This document shows positions 1 through 10,900 of a stretch of DNA of 64,000 nt, piece by piece. The stretch spans positions 1 to 64,000 of the forward strand of contig JBAIAA010000741.1 in the NCBI GenBank assembly GCA_037893245.1. The letters run 5' to 3'. Both the position numbers and the translations under genes were made by a program. Source of the stretch: Crossaster papposus (taxonomy: Eukaryota > Echinodermata > Asteroidea > Velatida > Solasteridae). Numbering within the stretch: position 1 is the first letter of the stretch; every line of letters begins with the position of its first letter. The notes below the pieces were generated by a model. The model worked only from the letters and a program-made list of their open reading frames with translations. It searched no databases and was not told the DNA's origin.

Positions 1-2534
1 TGTCAACAGTCTCAGGCTGGTGATCTTGCAGAGAGGCTCAGGAAACGCGTCAATGTCGTTGTTGTTCAGATACAACTCTTCTAGTTTCGTCAGATGTCGA
101 ATTCCCTCACCTAAAATATCTATATTATTTAGTACATGCTAATGAGATGATGGCGACATCACGCTTTCCCTGAACAGCTAAGACAAACAACTGCGCGAAC
201 TGGCCAGTTTGCGCCGGGATTATTGTAACATTCACCGAGCCGCCGGGTGCGGGATTATTTTTAACGAAACTCGATCTGAGGCGGATTCAGGCCGATGGTC
301 CCGGGATGCATACCCATGCATTTCCGGCCTTGTTCGCTGCTGACAGAAAAAACTGTGCGTGTATACACGTCTTCCGGCGCGACCTGGTTAACAAAATCTA
401 GACAAACTTGTGAAGCTGGCCCCAGAGAAGCGACAACCATGTTTTCGGATCTACGCGAAACAAGCAGACCCATTGAGATTCAAATCTTCAAAGAGTATGC
501 TCTTATTTTTTTCGCTTTCCAAACATAAAAAACTAAATTAGTATTATGTATAGTCAAGTAAGATATGTATCTTACTTGACTATAAACTTGCATACATCCT
601 GTGAAATCACAGCACCTAGTATTAGTTTTCAAGAAAAGTGGAATTTTGTATCAATTTCCAACAATTGCCGTTCGGTATAATCTTTAGAAAAACCTGACTA
701 TTTCCAACCACTGAGTGTCCCCGGTTTATTAAAAAAGAAAATTTTCCAAAGTGTATTTGCACTACGGTTACACATCCGTAAATGGGTGGAAGCTGGTCTG
801 GTTTTCTAACCAGGTAATTCCCCGATGTCTACAACTTGTTCTGTTTCGTCTGAAAGAAGTCAACGAACCAGATTACAAGAACAGCATTGGTTTGGTTTTT
901 CCAGCATATACGTACTAACACAAAACTCAGCGTCACAATGTTTACTTCAAAAATAATCCCATAAATTCATCCATTTTCAAAAATTCCAGCAAATGGTATA
1001 AAAGGACACGTACCGATTCCAGCTGACGTCAGCCGATTGTTCTTCATGAATAGTACCTGTAGATTGTTCAGTCTGAAGATGGCGGGTGGGATGACTTCAA
1101 ACCTGTTGAAGCCAATATTCAGTATCGTGAGATTCGCCAACTGCTCGAACTCGTCGGGTAGGTCTACAAGATTGTTGTAAGTGAGGTAGATTCTCGTCAG
1201 CTGGACTAAGGACGGAAGGGCCGCTGGAATGCTCGTGAGCTGGCACCGGGATAGAGACAACGTGTTGGTCGTGGATGCCTGGAAAAGGTTCAGAGTATGC
1301 GCACAAATTGTTATTGAAACAGCCAAAAGTGACCCCACTTCTTTAAAAGTATTTGATCAACCTGGATCAAACCAGTCGTACAAAAACCTTGGGGTATACG
1401 GACTGTGTACTCGAAAATGGAAACCAAACTCTTTCTAAGACATGACAAATTTTTCTACAATTATAGGCCTATAGTTTTCTCAAACTGTAGTCTGCAACAC
1501 AGAAGTAACATTATTTTACGTTTTATTAAATCCATAGGTAATAATAATAATAATAAATTAATTTGGATAGCGCAAATTAAGAACAAACAAACAAACAAAC
1601 AGAATGTTTAAAGCGCTTTACAACAAAATCCTTAAAATACCCACAACAAAAGAGAAAGTTAAAAAAAACCAATCTGTTCGAGTATAAAAATGCACTAAAA
1701 ACTATATTAAAAAATTAGGTTATTAAAAATATTTTTAAAAGCATATTAAAAATAAATACAAAACAATATAATACAATATAATAACTTTTTTTAGTTAAAT
1801 CGCTGTATATTTTATACACAAGGAATAAATTAGAAGGATCAACCTCTATTAAGTATTATGCCACTCGCATTAATATATAATTTCCTTTAACCCTTCAGCC
1901 TAATCCTCCTTTTGTTGTTCCACAGAACTCTGTACAGGCTTTTCTTTTGTGTTTCTCCCGTCAGCTATGATGTGCATCATGCTGTATGTTGCCCTATATA
2001 CATGTATGTTTGTTTTGTGTACAGTCATTATGTCTCTGAAGAAGATCTTGTTAAGATCGAAATATTACTAGGCCCTCTTAACTTATTTGATTTGTATATT
2101 TCAGGTCATTCCAGCCAGTAAGCAGTTTGCAGCAGTTTTAATCTTATTCATATAATATCCGAGTTTAACTTCACAAATAAAGATTGAAAACAAAATTGTA
2201 AAATTGTACGGATTATTGTACTTTCCCTAACTCCCTAAGGTGTGTGCAAAATCAAATTGATTTTAGAGGATTTAGAAGGGTTGGGGTTAGATGAAATAAA
2301 GTACTAGGGCCAGCCTATCATTTTGTGAGTTTTCGAAATTTGCATTAACGATCTGTATTACTTACTTACCCGTTGAGATAAAATGTCATTCCATGTTTCA
2401 GTGGCTATCCCGTGTTGTAGTAGCTCTTGAACGTTAACGATGTCTGAAGTTGCAAAGAATCCCTCGTCAGTCTGTTCTCCAGCATTTCTTTCTGGGTCCA
2501 TAACTTGCACGGGCAAATGCGCATTATCAGCCAT
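1..2534 (-). CDS. Leucine-rich-repeat protein, 5' part (3' end beyond window)
   Basis: Three coding exons join in phase on the minus strand: 2534-2370 (start ATG at 2534 with purine at -3; 55 codons, donor GTAAGT), 1278-1014 (acceptor after a CTTTTCCAG tract, donor GTACGT) and 110-1 (acceptor ATTTTAG). The first exon encodes an acidic N-terminus beginning MADNAHLPVQVMDPE with no signal peptide or membrane segment. Exons 2 and 3 encode about five leucine-rich repeats of roughly 23 residues with the LxxLxLxxNxLxxLP pattern (LTRIYLTYNNLVDLP, LEELYLNNNDIDAFPEPL). This is the cytosolic SHOC2/LRRC style. Such LRR arrays serve as protein-binding scaffolds, and nothing here identifies the partner. 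The gene continues past position 1, so further repeats or another domain may follow. The splice phases (0, then 1 joined to 2) match exactly, which supports the model. The specific ortholog is not recognised. Confidence 0.85.
202..392. mobile_element. TTAA-type MITE, internally deleted copy
   Basis: The copy runs from a CCAGTTTGCGCCGGGATT-like left end to a CCGGCGCGACCTGGTTAA right end. It lies in the LRR-gene intron between exons 1278-1014 and 110-1. It is shorter than the 240-bp copies at 15938, 27218 and 61765, because the middle portion around the GGCGTGTTTATGCG motif is missing. Confidence 0.7.
1525..1860. repeat. AT-rich intron stretch with simple repeats
   Basis: Short (AAT)n and (AAAC)n runs are followed by an AT-rich segment inside intron 1 of the LRR gene. 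No coding or conserved signal is visible. Confidence 0.4.
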
Positions 2535-2779
2535 CTTGACACGCTGCCAACAGAATTAATGATAATGCGACTGTATTAAGCGCATTCCTCGATCTTTAAA
2601 TTTATGAGTAAGATTGCCGTGGCTGGGTATTTTTGTATAAATAACTCATCGTCACTTTACTTTTGCCGACAGAGAGCAATGATATGCGCTTGAACTGTGT
2701 GTACGTACATGTACATATTGACCTCCCGTGCCGCCGTTCCACACGAGTAGTCTCGACACAAAAGTTGCGGGGAAAAACC

Positions 2780-3215
2780 CTTATATTGGGCCGGCTAAAT
2801 AAAAACAAAAACATGTTTAGCGTCACCACCCGCTTCCTTTTTGGGGCCGCCTCCTTTTTTAAAATTTATTTATTATTTTTTTAAATTAATAAAATGTTTA
2901 AGATTGTATTTTAGACTTTAGCATCACTGTGTACATGCTCTGGAAATATATTTGTTCTAATGCTAGGGTGTGACGTGTAGTCGTGTACGGTGCATACATG
3001 ATCGAGCCACATGAATTTAGATTTTTAATCATGGGTGAACCATGTTTTAATTTTAAATTGGAAGATAGGATGTGATATGTTCACTACATGACTCGAATTA
3101 AGATGTGTCGGGCGGCCATTTTGAGAAAAAAAAGGGGGAAAAAGGGCCTCCTTCTCCCTAAAAAAAAAGGCATGACGCTAAACATGTTTTTTTTTTATTT
3201 GGCCTTACACGCCTT
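2780..3215. mobile_element. MITE-like inverted repeat (AACATGTTTAGCGTC family)
   Basis: The left end reads AAACATGTTTAGCGTC and the right end GACGCTAAACATGTTTT, each next to A/T-rich runs and GGCC. The inner half with GTGTCGGGCGGCCATTTTGA recurs at 5276-5385, where it again precedes GACGCTAAACGTG. This is a non-coding dispersed family with diverged copies. Confidence 0.55.
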
Positions 3216-3777
3216 TTAAATTTGTGGATTTCACAAGGAATTTGTTGGTGGACAATCTATGCCTGCAAAATGATGATTCACCTTTTTTGTGTATAACCGG
3301 TTTCGAATTTGTTTTCGCAATTCGCACGTATGTACCTGTAAGGTATTATGCGGGCCAGATGGAACTTAAAAAAATTTAAAAACAAAATAATTATTCTTGC
3401 TGTTGTTTTGTTTTTGGTTTTAATATGATGAACAATTCAACTCGTTTTCCAAAATACTAATTGCGTTGTATGTTGTCTGGCCTCCTTTGTATAATAGGAA
3501 ACTAGGTCGGTGTTTTACAGAACATTCACAGAACATTGTCTGTACCAGCTAATAAAGTTCGGATACAAAAATTACTCGGATTTTTTTTTTAAATACATGT
3601 ACACATGTACTATACTTTATAACATTGGCGTTTTTGGACAACCCAAATCTCGGAAAGTCCCTGTGAATTTTGTGGTTGTCCTTTTGTCGAATTTCGTCCG
3701 CCTCAGTGAATCGCCCCAGCTCCGCTCACGGTGTAGATTGTATATCATTTGGGGGTGATTGTATATGATTTTAGGAG

Positions 3778-3799
3778 GTGGGGGGGGGGGGGGGGGGGT
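3778..3799 (+). repeat. Poly-G tract
   Basis: An almost pure G run of about 20 bases follows GGAGGTG. Its length is likely variable or inexact in the assembly. Confidence 0.9.
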
Positions 3800-3936
3800 A
3801 AATTTACGCGGTGTACTGTGACCATGTCAAGCACTGACGTTGCAGTGGTAAGCTGCCACAAAGGGCCAGGCTTCTGCGTTAGTTCAGATGTAGTCTAGTA
3901 GCGCACTTCGAGGTTTCTCTCGACCCGGCCCCATTT

Positions 3937-5069
3937 CACACAGCGTTTTAGCTAAAACGGTTTTAGCTAAAACGGTAGATCACCACGGGTTGTCGGTCGT
4001 ACGGTAAAACTAAAACACCGAGCGTTCAGACACCGTTTTAAGTATAGCGAGTTTTAACTTCATAGCGTTTTCTCTCTGTCTGGGGTCACGTAGAACTTCC
4101 GCTCATTTACATATTTCGCGCGCTACATAATTATTCCTGCGCTACATAATTCGTAGCGGCCCACACCGCTACGAGAACCTTAACTTCCACCCGTACCCCC
4201 GACCAATTCGCACCGCGCGGTACTTTTTTTGATCCTTTCTCTACACCTTTTTCTAAACCCTTCTCTGCAGTTGATGTCGTCGGAGCATTGGCCATGATGG
4301 TAAACAGAATTGAAAGTACAGCTAGCGTAGTAATCGACGAAAATACACGAATAAACTAGATTGTAACAACGCAACCGAAAGCAGTTTAAAACGTTGCAAT
4401 GGCGGCTGTCGATATGGCGTGGGATGGTGCGTGTGGCGTCACGCGTATACGTATACGGTGGCTACACAATAGCGCGCATGGCGTGCTTCCGGAGCGTGCA
4501 TGTAAACAACCGCGCTTGTTTACACCAAAAGCGCGCCACAAAAAGAGCTTACGCAACACCAGGGGCCAATTTCATAGAGCTGCTAAGCACAAAAATGTGC
4601 TTAGCACAAAAAAGTCTTGCTCAATAAAAACAGGTTACCCTCCAGAATTATACGCGTTTTTCATGCTAAGCAAAAAAACAGCTGATTATCAATCCAAAAC
4701 AATAAATATCACGTGAAAATTTGGCCTGTAACCTTGTTTTTGCCAAGGACGAATTGTCATGCTAAGCAAATTTTTGTGCTTAGCAGCTCTATGAAATTGG
4801 CCCCAGGTCAACTGCGGCGGCTAAAACAGGAAGTGTTTTAGCTAAAACGCTAAAAAACCGTTCACACACCGTACTAAAAAGATAAAACGGTAAGAGTTTT
4901 AGCTAGACCCTCCCTCCGAGGTGTTTCAAATCACCGTTTTAGCGGCGAGATAAAACCGATTCTGTTGAAACTAAAACCGTTAACACACCGTTCACACACC
5001 GTTTTAGCTAAAACTTTTAATCAAATCGAGTTCAACTAGTGTTTTAAGAGAATTTAAAACGGTGTGTGA
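3937..5069. mobile_element. Terminal-inverted-repeat element with palindromic GTTTTAGCTAAAAC motifs
   Basis: The ends are TTCACACAGCGTTTTAGC on the left and the reverse complement of TTCACACACCGTTTTAA on the right. The subterminal regions repeat GTTTTAGCTAAAAC and CACACCGTTTT several times, a pattern typical of transposase-binding subterminal repeats. The interior has no transposase-like frame, so it is non-autonomous. A younger MITE of another family is nested at 4562-4804. Confidence 0.65.
4562..4804. mobile_element. GGGGCCAATTTCAT MITE, near-intact copy
   Basis: This 243-bp element has terminal inverted repeats of more than 30 bp that read GGGGCCAATTTCATAGAGCT and continue into GCTAAGCACAAAAA. 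It has GCTTAGCA-type subterminal motifs and no coding capacity. It is one of at least six copies in the window (11034, 12057, 25794, 33350, 54932). It is inserted inside the older element at 3937-5069. Confidence 0.85.
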
Positions 5070-5739
5070 ACGCAACCGAATGGCAATAAATATTAAAGAC
5101 AAAAATTGATAAGTTTTAACGATCTCTGACGAAAGAAATCGTATTTTTAGACTTTTATACCGTGTATAAAGCTGTGGAAATAGTCAATTAGCACGTGCGT
5201 CTGCACGAGAGTCTATCATACATTCACCCCGTGTGAAATATTGAAAAATAGCCCGGCCGCGTTGTCTTGAAAAATGTGTCGGGCGGCCATTTTGAAAAAA
5301 AAAAAAAAAAAAGGGCCTCCTCCTTCCTTTTTGTCAAAGAGGCAGGACGCTAAACGTGTTTTTATTTTTATTTTGCCTAACACCCACTACGAGCATGTAC
5401 CTCATCTGCTCTTATTCCTCTATGCTCATAGCCGGCCATGACTCATGTGCACTGAGCTTATCATTAGAAAGCTTATGGAATTTCCTATCATACTATAGTA
5501 TATACTACATGTATGTACAAATCTCAAAAAGTCATTTTCTGATTTTGATCATGTGCTGGGTTTTAGGCTCGTGCCCACCGCCCGATAATCGGGGAATTGG
5601 AAGCACTGATGCGTTTTGTGCTTTGCATGGATCGAGGTCATCATCAGCCCCGCGGCTCAGCTGCGCTGCGTATGCTACCCAGAATGCCCTGTGTTTCCTT
5701 TACAAAAACAATGTGCAGCCGCATCAGACAGCTGGCTTC

Positions 5740-5870
5740 ACGAGCGATTATGGCTGTGTCCGAATTACTTGGCTGCGTATTGAAATTACGCACGAGTCTA
5801 TGGTAGAGGCTGTAGCCACATCTCATGGACTCGTGTGTATTCCAGCCAACAACACAGCCTAGCTAGCTAG
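5740..5870. mobile_element. MITE fragment (ATTACGCACGAGTCTATGG family)
   Basis: GTCCGAATTACTTGGCTGCG leads to ATTACGCACGAGTCTATGG and later GACTCGTGTGTAT in inverted form. The same core appears at 11625-11755 in the last intron region of ARB2A. It has no coding capacity. Confidence 0.5.
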
Positions 5871-6833
5871 CCTGGCGAAGCCTTTTGACTCGCCCAGGCC
5901 GCCCCGGCCCCACGTACAGTACGATTCCAAGACTATCTACTACACGTACTACGCTCAAATGCAAAGACAAAAGGCCACTGCACTGGGAACGTCACACTGG
6001 GAAATCCCCGTGACGTGAAGCACATCGCTGATATGATGATAATGATCGAACGACTTGAATTGAAGTTAAACTTCGAAGGTTTTTATACAAATTTAACTAA
6101 AATTAAAGAGAGAAGAAAAAGGGCTCGATAGTTGATTCAAACAGCTGCATAAACTGAACTTGTGTAAGTAACTTAAGGCAACAAAATATTAAAGGCAAGT
6201 CGTTAAAAAACCCCGCTTAGCTGACATGGCTGAGGCTGTTGTTACCGGTACCAAAATTTACCTTGCACAGTGAAGAGCGCCCTCATTGTTAACAGATTTT
6301 TCATTGACAATGCAATGAATGCTGTACTAGAATACTATAAAAACACTATTTGCAAACATAATAAAAAACTACAAAATTAATAGCAATATGAATATTAAGC
6401 ACATTCAAAACCTTATCGACATTCTCAATGCATCATGGGATTTTAATGACAAACATTGGCCAGGTGACTCCAGACCGGTGCATGACGTACCTTTTCAATT
6501 TTTCGTAATATAGCTAAGGCAAGCCGGAGTCGAGTGATTTTTTATTTTCACAGAATATTTCTCATGTTCAAAGAGAAGACTAAGTAAAGTGTTGGTTTGA
6601 TAACAAAGTATAAATCAGAAGAAATCAGTGGGGAGACCCCTTTATTTTGAAAGACAAAATATTGCGATTGATGGCACGGCACGGAAAGTATATGACCTTT
6701 TTTACTTTTTCTTCCTTTCTCTTTGCACATTCAGGAATATTCTGTGAAAATATAATTGCTCAACTCCATCAGGTATTTCAAAAGAAAAAAACGTGAACAA
6801 GTCGTGCACCCTGTGCCGCACCATAGACTTGTG

Positions 6834-7138
6834 CGTGAATTCAGGGTGTTGGTAAAAGTCGGAGGTGGTCAGAGCTAGCCGGAGGTAGCTTAATGCTGTT
6901 GTATACATATAGTTTCCCATACAGATTACTGATTACACTGAATACAATTATACCTCTGGGTCTCCACAGACCATCAAAATTACATTTTGATAGTCTGGAA
7001 ACCCAGAGGTATAATAATGTATTCAGTGTAATCAGTAATCCGTATGGGAAACTATATACAAAGCGTATACAACAGTATTAAGCTACCTCCGGCTACCTCC
7101 GACCACCTCCGACTTTTACCAACACCCGTAAATTCACA
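6834..7138. mobile_element. Long palindrome (about 130-bp arms), fold-back MITE
   Basis: The left arm passes GGTGTTGGTAAAAGTCGG, GCCGGAGGTAGCTTAA, AGTTTCCCATAC and ACACTGAATAC. The right arm returns the same words in reverse complement, ending GACTTTTACCAACACCCGTA. The loop near 6970-6995 is about 30 bases. RNA from this segment would fold into a near-perfect hairpin. It lies about 780 bp upstream of the ARB2A start codon. Confidence 0.8.
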
Positions 7139-7914
7139 TGTAATGTAATTGTCATCTAATCTCATGATGCGTTGAGACGAATGTCGATAAGGTTTATTCA
7201 CTGCACTGTGGTGGCATGTGCTGTGGTTTTCACGAAAAGTGAAATTTTTAATTAATATCCAACGAAAATTCCTTTTTGGAATGATACCAAAAAACACCCT
7301 CGACTCTAATTTTAAAATTAGAGTAGCGAGGGGCCCATAACAATTGTCAATTTTACTCCTATTTTTCCTTCGTCTTGTCAGCTTTTTAATTTAAGCAATC
7401 ATCAGGACTGTACCTAAAGACTTGCTTCTGTTTGGCTGTGGCTGGGACCATTCTGCTCTTATTCTTACAGGTACATGTAGTTGTCCATCCGTATCGTAAG
7501 CCTTGATTTTCAATAACAAAGTCCTTCAAGTAGGCTAGGGCCGTTTTCCCAAACCCCAGCTTAGCTCCGTCTCAGGCTCCATCACCATTGCCAAACTGAA
7601 TGAACAAAGCCAAAGACGGAGACAAGAAGCTCGGGTTTTCAAGATATTCTGTCCAAAATGCATTTTGGAAATGCCTCTTTAATACTCCTCCTAGCACCAG
7701 GCCGTGTGCAGACTCTTTATGTCCGACTATGAATAGTTATGGAGGCAGACACCAGACATTAGGGGTGTGATATATCTTGAGCATTGATAAAAAGCAAGAT
7801 ATAAATATTGAAACCAATTAAACGAAACTTAAACGAAAATTAAAACAATTGACCTATTGTCAAGTAATTCTGTTTTGATGTCGACAGCTGATTTTGGTGG
7901 TTGGACAGCTGAAG

Positions 7915-10900
7915 ATGGAAGAATCTTCTCAACAGAGTATGATGGATGCCGAGTCCCAACCGACATTAGCGGAGTCTCAGGTGTCCATGGAACAAGACCT
8001 TTCAGGTAAAAAGAAAAATGTTGACGTTACAAGTCCATCACAAGCCCTGCTAGTCCATTGTAAGTATCTGCTAGTCTCATTACAAGTCACATCCAAGCAA
8101 ATTGATAATTCAAGTGAATAAACGTGCACACAACTATATCTTCAAAATTTGCACTTTTCATTATGCTTCTGTTTTAGATATAAAAAGTGTCAAACATAAA
8201 ATACCCAAACGTTTGAAATTAGGGTTCCTTGAAAATTTAATGTAATATTAGTCCTATTTTTTGTTTGTAATAATGTCACTGATGTCATTTTATGGGAACG
8301 CCGTGAAATATTTTCAATTGATAATTAAAAACACTAAATATTGTTAGCAATCTTTCGACCAAAATGTGTACCGTTAAAACTCGGCACGCGCTTTTTTGAC
8401 ACAGAGTCACAGATGGAGATGTCACCACAATTTCAGGAAGAGGAATTAAAACCAGAATGCAACACCGTTGAATTCAAATCGGAGTATGATGCAACCATCC
8501 CTAAACAGCCTAAACTTCACCACGGCGACGACCCCGACGACACGGCACCACCGGCAGTCACAACGCAACAGACAGCCGAACCAGACAAGGGCATGTGCGA
8601 GAATGGGGATGGGCGGGGCCACGAGGATTCAAAGAAGGGGGAGGAGAATTTGATAGACAAGGAGGCAGATAAAGACAATGTGGGGAAGGATGAAGGGGAC
8701 TCGCTTGCGTTTCCAGACACCCTAGAAGGATTTAAGTATGCATTCAATGAACGTAAGTAGAGAGAGAATCTTGCTTATTTGAAATAAACTACACGAATGA
8801 ATCTCATGCAGGCATTTAAAGTGCTGGTTTTTACTTCATGCAAAAGCGAAAAATATACAAATTATAGTGACTGAAGTGACTGACTCACAGCGAGCGAGGC
8901 CGGAAATATCCCTTAAAATCAAGCAGAATCTGATAGCGAGGTGTTATGAAACAATTATCGACTGCTCATATGTGCTATGCTATACATGAATGGATCTTAT
9001 GCTTGCATATTAGGGGCTGGTTTATAATTTAGGACTTCAAGCTCATCTTAATTACTGACTGGATTATACATGTACTAGCATCATTTGTTTATCTTCAGAC
9101 GGTCAGTTGAGACATACGGAAACGGGCGAGCCGTTTGTGTTTGAGGTCAGAAAAGGCGACATGCGTTATAATCAGCGGCACTACGAGGCACTGGGGGAGG
9201 TCATCACGCAGCATGTCTATAATCTCCTGGAGTCTGAGACTAACCTGAAGAAAGTCTACGTAAGTGACAGACAAGCTATGAGGCCTGAAGACGTGAAAAA
9301 CCTTTTGTTGGAATAAAAAATGTAAAAAAGTCAACAATAGCCCCCTTACCTTTTCACGTATTAAAAATGTGATGAATGCCAGAATTGAATATATTGATTT
9401 CAATTGCCCGTCTATAGCTTGGCGACTCTGAAGATGAGCCCAGGGGTTTCGTCTTCATGAGCAAGAATGCTCTGACAACTACAGACAAGCTTTTGATATT
9501 GATTCACGGCAGCGGAGTAGTGAGGGCCGGACAGTGGGCGCGGCGTCTTATCATCAACGATTGCCTCGATAGTGGGACGCAACTACCGTACATTCAACGA
9601 GCAATGGAGGTAGTGTACAGCCCTGTTAACATTACAGCCTCTCAAACTAAGTTTAACTCAACGCCCCAGGTTTAGTTTTTAAACCTTGTGTTCAACCCTG
9701 TGTTGTTGTTTCACACTATGTGCAAACTCAGCTTATTTTGATCAGTTACGACTGTTTTGAATCTGGAGCAAAAGTTTCAACCCGGATTGATTTCAATCTT
9801 GGGGGATTGACACGCTGCATGTTTTCAACCCTGCGTCAACCCCTAGAATTTGTGTAGTGTGAAAAGAGCTTAACCGTGATATATTTTAATAAAATCAAAA
9901 TTTTGCAGGAGGCAAAGTTGAAATGCATTAAAAAAGAGATTTTTTTAAATTTTCATTAGAAAAAAAAGATAGTTTCAGTGCCAATATTCGCTCAAAAAAT
10001 GTTCACCCGTTGATTCCTAGGCTTTTGTGTCTCTTTCCAAATTCGTTTTTACTGAAATGTAAAATGAATTTTGTTAAAGTTAAAAAGCATCACAACTAAA
10101 GGCCGGTTCATACTCGGCGCGAAAGCGATTGCGATACGAATTTGACGTCACAGGGCGTTCGCTGCGAACATTCGCCCAAGTTGAAATGTGTTCAACTTTT
10201 GCGATTTCGCATCGCGAAAACTCCCCCTGACGTCACAAATTCGCGTTCGCGTTTGCTTTCGCGCCGAGTATAAACCGGCCTTTACGCTACGTTAGACTTG
10301 AGCGCAAAGCCAGACAGGGCTATACTAGACATACTAACAGACAAAATGAATATATATTTTGTCTCTGTTTAGGAAGGCTATGAGGTGCTTGTGATGAACA
10401 CCAATGAGAACTTTGCTACCTTGGAGGATGGTCGGAGAGTTTCCATCAAGGTACGGAAACAACTAGCTGAACAAAGTATGAGAAGTATGATCAGATCCCA
10501 TCCAAACAAAACCCCACAAAGTTGGATAACATTTAGACTTCTGTGCAGTGTGTTTAGACAGTGTTTTAATTTATGATTTTTATACACGTTACAGGGATAA
10601 TGCGTTAGAGTCATTATTTTTGCAATTCTTTGCCATGCGTGCGAGGCTTTGAAATGAGTTCTGACAATCACTTGACATTTTGTCGTCTGCATCCATTACA
10701 GGGAAGTTCCAGCCCGAGGGAACATGGTCTAAACGTCTGGGACAAATTTGTAGACGAAACGCCAGCGAAACATGTAGCGATAGTGGCACACAGCTTTGGA
10801 GGTGTAGTCACCATCAATTTGGTAAAGTACTAAGATTGTTTCGTAACAGTTTAGAATTCAAGACCCCTCACCGCTATTGTAAAGTTCAGCCTGAAAATAA

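Larger units (their letters stand above)
2535..7914. other. Intergenic region between divergent LRR and ARB2A genes
   Basis: These 5.4 kb lie between two divergently transcribed genes and must hold both promoters. I see no supported exon. The content is mostly repeats: an inverted-repeat unit (2780-3215) with a third copy at 5276-5385, a poly-G run (3778-3799), a large element with GTTTTAGCTAAAAC motifs (3937-5069) carrying a nested MITE (4562-4804), a MITE-like segment (5740-5870) and a 300-bp palindrome (6834-7138). The open frames here, including one at 5356-5862, show no domain or splice signal. Confidence 0.7.

Noticed and set aside
5356-5862. 168-aa frame on the plus strand
   Set aside because: It crosses two MITE-like segments, has biased composition, no domain and no splice partner.
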